Source: Candidatus Kapaibacterium sp.
GTDB lineage: Bacteria; Bacteroidota; Ignavibacteria; Kapaibacteriales; UBA2268
Direction of reading: 5' to 3'
Assembly: GCA_023957315.1 (NCBI GenBank)
Contig: JAMLHE010000005.1
Coordinates: 105,132-169,131, forward strand
Length of the DNA: 64,000 nt
In this document: positions 61,084-64,000 of the stretch, piece by piece
How the letters are laid out: every line of letters begins with the position of its first letter
Position numbering within the stretch: the first letter of the stretch is position 1
Made by a program: the position numbers and the translations under genes
The notes under the pieces: generated by a model
The model's input: the letters and a program-made list of their open reading frames with translations, nothing else
The model's database searches: none
Told to the model about the DNA's origin: nothing

Positions 61084-62000
61084 AATTTAACAAATTTATA
61101 AATTGATAAAATTTGACCTTGAGAATCTACTATTTGCATTAAATAAATTCCTGAACTGAAGCCGCTAATCGGAATTTGCAAATAATCACTAAAATTGTTA
61201 GAATTCATTTTGCGACCGAATATATCAAAAATTGATGCAATTAAATTAATATTAGGTTCATTGCTAATAACTTGAATATAATCATAGTTAGATTGAATTA
61301 TAAAATCATATTTATTATCAAATTGGAGAATACTTGCTAATGATTCATCCATTAAATAACGAGCGGAAACTGCATCCAAATCAAATCCTGAGAGAATATG
61401 CTCAGGATTATAATACTTGTGTTTAGTTTCCAAAGTTAAGATGATTTCCGTAAAATCTGTGAGTTTAATATGCGTGATGAACGACAATCCTACATCATCT
61501 AAATCGAAAGCGTCGCCGCCGCAAGCAGGATGAATGAAGGGGTCTTTCGTACCGATAACCGGAGTTAATCCTGCTAATCCTTCCAGAGTTTCATTATCAT
61601 ACGGGAATTCGATAAAATGAATTCCATCTTGGCTCACAGCAACCTTAGCAGGTTCAGCGAAAATGCCCTTATTTATTGGGTTCAAAAAGGCATTCTCAAA
61701 AATTATGAAATCATAGCCCGGACCGTTAAACAATGCCTTGCCACTGAAACCGACTATGATTTCGCCACCTATTCCAATCGGCAGTACATCTGCCATAGAT
61801 GAAGCCGGAACCTGTAAAGTTGCTTTTTCGGAGGGCGGTCCAAAAATATTTACTGGAAAATGCTTTTCCCATTCAACAGTTTCTACATAAACGCCGGGAG
61901 TGAATTGATAAACTGTATCAATGAAACCTTGCTCATAGTCCTGCGAGAATAACATAAAAGGTATGAAAATGAATAATATCATCGAAAAAAAGATTCTCAT
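61080..62000 (-). CDS. Secreted cell-surface protein with T9SS sorting domain
   Basis: A 306-residue protein with a signal peptide (cleavage near MLFSQDY). The ~200-residue body is of the type found beside BtuB-like receptors (VDPIGIG-like turn VLPIGIGGEIIVGFSGKAL; GYDFIIFENAFLN; VAVSQDGIHFIEFPYD). It ends in a shorter sorting domain (ASIFDIFGRKMNS ... SGFSSGIYLMQIVDS). The sorting domain has no palindrome inserts. Both ends overlap their neighbours by four bases. Probable accessory subunit of substrate capture at the outer membrane. Confidence 0.75.
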   Translation of the reverse strand: MRIFFSMILFIFIPFMLFSQDYEQGFIDTVYQFTPGVYVETVEWEKHFPVNIFGPPSEKATLQVPASSMADVLPIGIGGEIIVGFSGKALFNGPGYDFIIFENAFLNPINKGIFAEPAKVAVSQDGIHFIEFPYDNETLEGLAGLTPVIGTKDPFIHPACGGDAFDLDDVGLSFITHIKLTDFTEIILTLETKHKYYNPEHILSGFDLDAVSARYLMDESLASILQFDNKYDFIIQSNYDYIQVISNEPNINLIASIFDIFGRKMNSNNFSDYLQIPISGFSSGIYLMQIVDSQGQILSIYKFVKL

Positions 62001-63940
62001 TGGTTTTCTCCGTAAATGAATTGCACAGATGCTCTGAAGATTCGCCCCGGCATAGGATAATTTTTGATGATTTCAAATTCGGTGTCAAACAGATTTTTCA
62101 CATCAAAACGTAATTGAAATGCGAATTGCTCGAAATTGAATTTCCTCGTCAATGATACATCATAAATCAAATAATTATCAATTATCGAACTGTGATTATT
62201 GTCGCGAAGTGAATATGCAAAAGACGAGTAATTAAGCGTGTTGCCGAGTACGAAATCACTGTAAGTTACAAACAAAGTTAAGCCCATACTTTCTTGGGGA
62301 AAATACGGCAACAGCTTGTCATAGTTTGGGGATTCGGGCTGTTTGTCAATCACATTCATACGTGTATATGCAAAACTATACGAGAGCAAATTATCGAATA
62401 AAATTCCGTTCAAATCCAATTCAAAACCGTAAGAATCAACTTTACCGACGTTTTGAGCACTCCACTGAACCGGAGATTTTGGTACAGACAGAATCATATC
62501 GCTTGTGTTGATGTAAAAAACATTGCTTTGGACATTGAAATACTCGCTCAAATAGCTTCTGACACCAAGATTCACAGAAGTCGAACGCTCGGGCTTTAAA
62601 TCGGAATTGCCATAATTCAAATAGTACAATTCATTGAAGGATGGCACTCGAAAGTTATACGAAATATTGATAGGAATTTCAATCATATCGTTGAATGGCA
62701 TTAATATTACACCCAAAAAAGGCGACAATGCCGATGTATTATCGCTGAACAAGTCCAATCTCGTAGCTGCCACAACTCGCAAATAGTCTGAAATTTGCCT
62801 AAACTCTGATGTCAATCCAAGGGAAAATCCACTTCTGTCAACCTGTCCGCCGAGAGTTTTGTCAAGCATATCTCCAACCAATTGCGAATGAAAAAGCTCA
62901 GTTGAAAAATTCAAATCCAAATATTTTTTTTTCAATCGTAAATTACCTGAAAAAGTCAAATCATTTGCATAGAAATTTGTGTTGCCCGAATAGTTGAGCG
63001 GTACGTATTTGCTATCTATGAAATGATTTTCTGAATATTTATACGAAAACGATGATGTAAAAAGCATTGATTCTGAGAATAGCTTAGAATAACTTAGACT
63101 TGAAATTGAGAAAAATTCGTCGCTACGCGCTCTTAGAGATTCAATGCTTCCTTGCAAAACTGCTCCGGGCACACCTTTATTAGCGATATTAGATATTGAT
63201 GAAAATCGCAAATGGCTCGATGAATCAAGCGAAAGCCCCGAAATTAGCCCAAAAGAGTATGATGAATAATCAGCATTCTCGCGATGATAATTATATTTTT
63301 TGCCGTATTGATTGATATTTAGACTATAATCGCCGTTTGTAGTCCGATATTCCCCAAAAGCTGAAATATTTATTCCACTCAAATTAGTCCCTCCGCTAAG
63401 GCTAATGAGGCGTTCACCGAAACTGCCAAGATTTGTGATAATCTTGGAAGTTTGCAAATTATAATTACTGCCAAAATCAATCACACCACCCATTGCATTG
63501 CTACCGTGCATTGCGGACATTCCTCCGCTTGTGGTTAGAATTCGGTCAATCAAAGAGACCGGAATCACGTTCAAATCAATCATTCCGTTCTGCGACGAAT
63601 TGAGTTTTATACCGTCAAGCATTATTACAGTTTGCGATGCCATGCTGCCGCGCATAGATATAGTCTTGATTCCACCTAAGCCACCGTAATCCCTGATTTT
63701 AATTCCGGGAGTAAAATTCAATATTTCAGAGATTTGCATAGGCATGATTCTATTGATGAATTCAGAATTGATAACGCTTGTTCCGGAAAAATCAGCCAAT
63801 GGTGTCATAATTTCTCGAGTCGCAACCACAGAGATAGTCGGGAACACAACTCTCGAACTGTCGCTTTCTATGGATTCGTAAGCAATAGAATTTCCGTAAA
63901 AAAAGAAAAACTGCATTAGCGATATAATAAGAAACTTCAT
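61997..63940 (-). CDS. TonB-dependent outer membrane receptor, BtuB-like
   Basis: About 647 residues from MKFLIISLMQFFFFYG; the frame extends 16 codons further upstream. After the signal peptide comes a plug domain (SGTSVINSEFINRIMPMQIS; GIKIRDYGGLGGIKTISMRG; VIMLDGIKLNSSQNG). A 22-strand-type barrel follows, ending in ...PGRIFRASVQFIYG. The size and plug are close to BtuB/FepA-class receptors. It is first of three overlapping genes with a T9SS surface protein and a propeller lipoprotein, which points to cobalamin or a similar cofactor as cargo. Any cobalamin riboswitch would lie beyond the right edge, so this cannot be tested here. Confidence 0.85.
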   Translation of the reverse strand: MKFLIISLMQFFFFYGNSIAYESIESDSSRVVFPTISVVATREIMTPLADFSGTSVINSEFINRIMPMQISEILNFTPGIKIRDYGGLGGIKTISMRGSMASQTVIMLDGIKLNSSQNGMIDLNVIPVSLIDRILTTSGGMSAMHGSNAMGGVIDFGSNYNLQTSKIITNLGSFGERLISLSGGTNLSGINISAFGEYRTTNGDYSLNINQYGKKYNYHRENADYSSYSFGLISGLSLDSSSHLRFSSISNIANKGVPGAVLQGSIESLRARSDEFFSISSLSYSKLFSESMLFTSSFSYKYSENHFIDSKYVPLNYSGNTNFYANDLTFSGNLRLKKKYLDLNFSTELFHSQLVGDMLDKTLGGQVDRSGFSLGLTSEFRQISDYLRVVAATRLDLFSDNTSALSPFLGVILMPFNDMIEIPINISYNFRVPSFNELYYLNYGNSDLKPERSTSVNLGVRSYLSEYFNVQSNVFYINTSDMILSVPKSPVQWSAQNVGKVDSYGFELDLNGILFDNLLSYSFAYTRMNVIDKQPESPNYDKLLPYFPQESMGLTLFVTYSDFVLGNTLNYSSFAYSLRDNNHSSIIDNYLIYDVSLTRKFNFEQFAFQLRFDVKNLFDTEFEIIKNYPMPGRIFRASVQFIYGENQ

Positions 63941-64000
63941 GCACAGGGCTTTTGAAGAAAATACTTTATCAATAATGCAGTTTAACATTTTTATACCATT

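Noticed and set aside
1..64000. tRNA, rRNA, transposase or phage genes
   Set aside because: Looked for on both strands; no cloverleaf-like sequence, rRNA core motif, DDE/Y1 transposase or integrase was recognised.

Overview
This 64 kb window is AT-rich bacterial chromosome, most likely from the Bacteroidota/Chlorobiota assemblage, with Ignavibacteria or Kapabacteria-type bacteria the best guess. The evidence is: several secreted proteins ending in type IX secretion (T9SS) type A sorting domains (NPA..., FNTLGE..., HLP.G.Y... signature); TonB-dependent uptake; weak or absent Shine-Dalgarno sites at many genes; and a few promoters of the Bacteroidota TTTG-N19-21-TAnnTTTG type. No rRNA, tRNA, CRISPR array, prophage or transposase gene was seen. 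The taxonomic call is inference.

Layout. 1-6.1 kb: a signalling pair (HDOD protein, soluble histidine kinase), ftsH and a coiled-coil protein built of five 77-residue repeats. 6.1-9.1 kb: a short secreted or outer-membrane protein followed by an orphan sorting-domain fragment, then trpS, surrounded by short palindromic repeats. 9.2-17.7 kb: a 5'-nucleotidase-like T9SS cargo, then a tetR-tolC-adaptor-RND efflux operon. 18-28.4 kb: purL, a redoxin lipoprotein, a glycosyltransferase, a TPR lipoprotein, a large GAF/PEP-synthase-like/nucleotidyltransferase fusion and glutamate dehydrogenase. 28.5-37.5 kb: a tandem pair of paralogous exported proteins and a staphyloxanthin-type C30 carotenoid operon (DUF2141, crtN, aldehyde dehydrogenase, crtP, crtQ, crtO), bounded by repeat arrays. 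37.5-48.7 kb: a 22-unit TPR protein and a block of five T9SS cargo genes, four of them translationally coupled (serine hydrolase, BPL_N amidotransferase-like, Asp-box propeller, gingipain-family C25 peptidase). 49.3-57.2 kb: tyrosine/homogentisate degradation (hpd, hmgA), a TPR histidine kinase and acetoacetyl-CoA synthetase, which fits because homogentisate breakdown yields acetoacetate. 57.1-64 kb: uvrB, an M50-like membrane protease and a TonB receptor / T9SS surface protein / propeller lipoprotein operon that resembles cobalamin-uptake (BtuB/BtuG-like) loci.

The most unusual theme is repeats. An ~80 bp REPIN-like element (15-bp inverted ends, conserved core) occurs ten times, often nested in composite arrays with a second inverted-repeat family (GTCTGAACTATGATT ends). 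Short 30-33 bp palindromes of several unrelated families sit in frame inside T9SS sorting domains, always in the same two surface loops, and some of the same families also occur between genes. This resembles the Rickettsia palindromic elements in principle, but here the landing site is a secretion-signal domain. It is the best candidate for something undescribed in the window.
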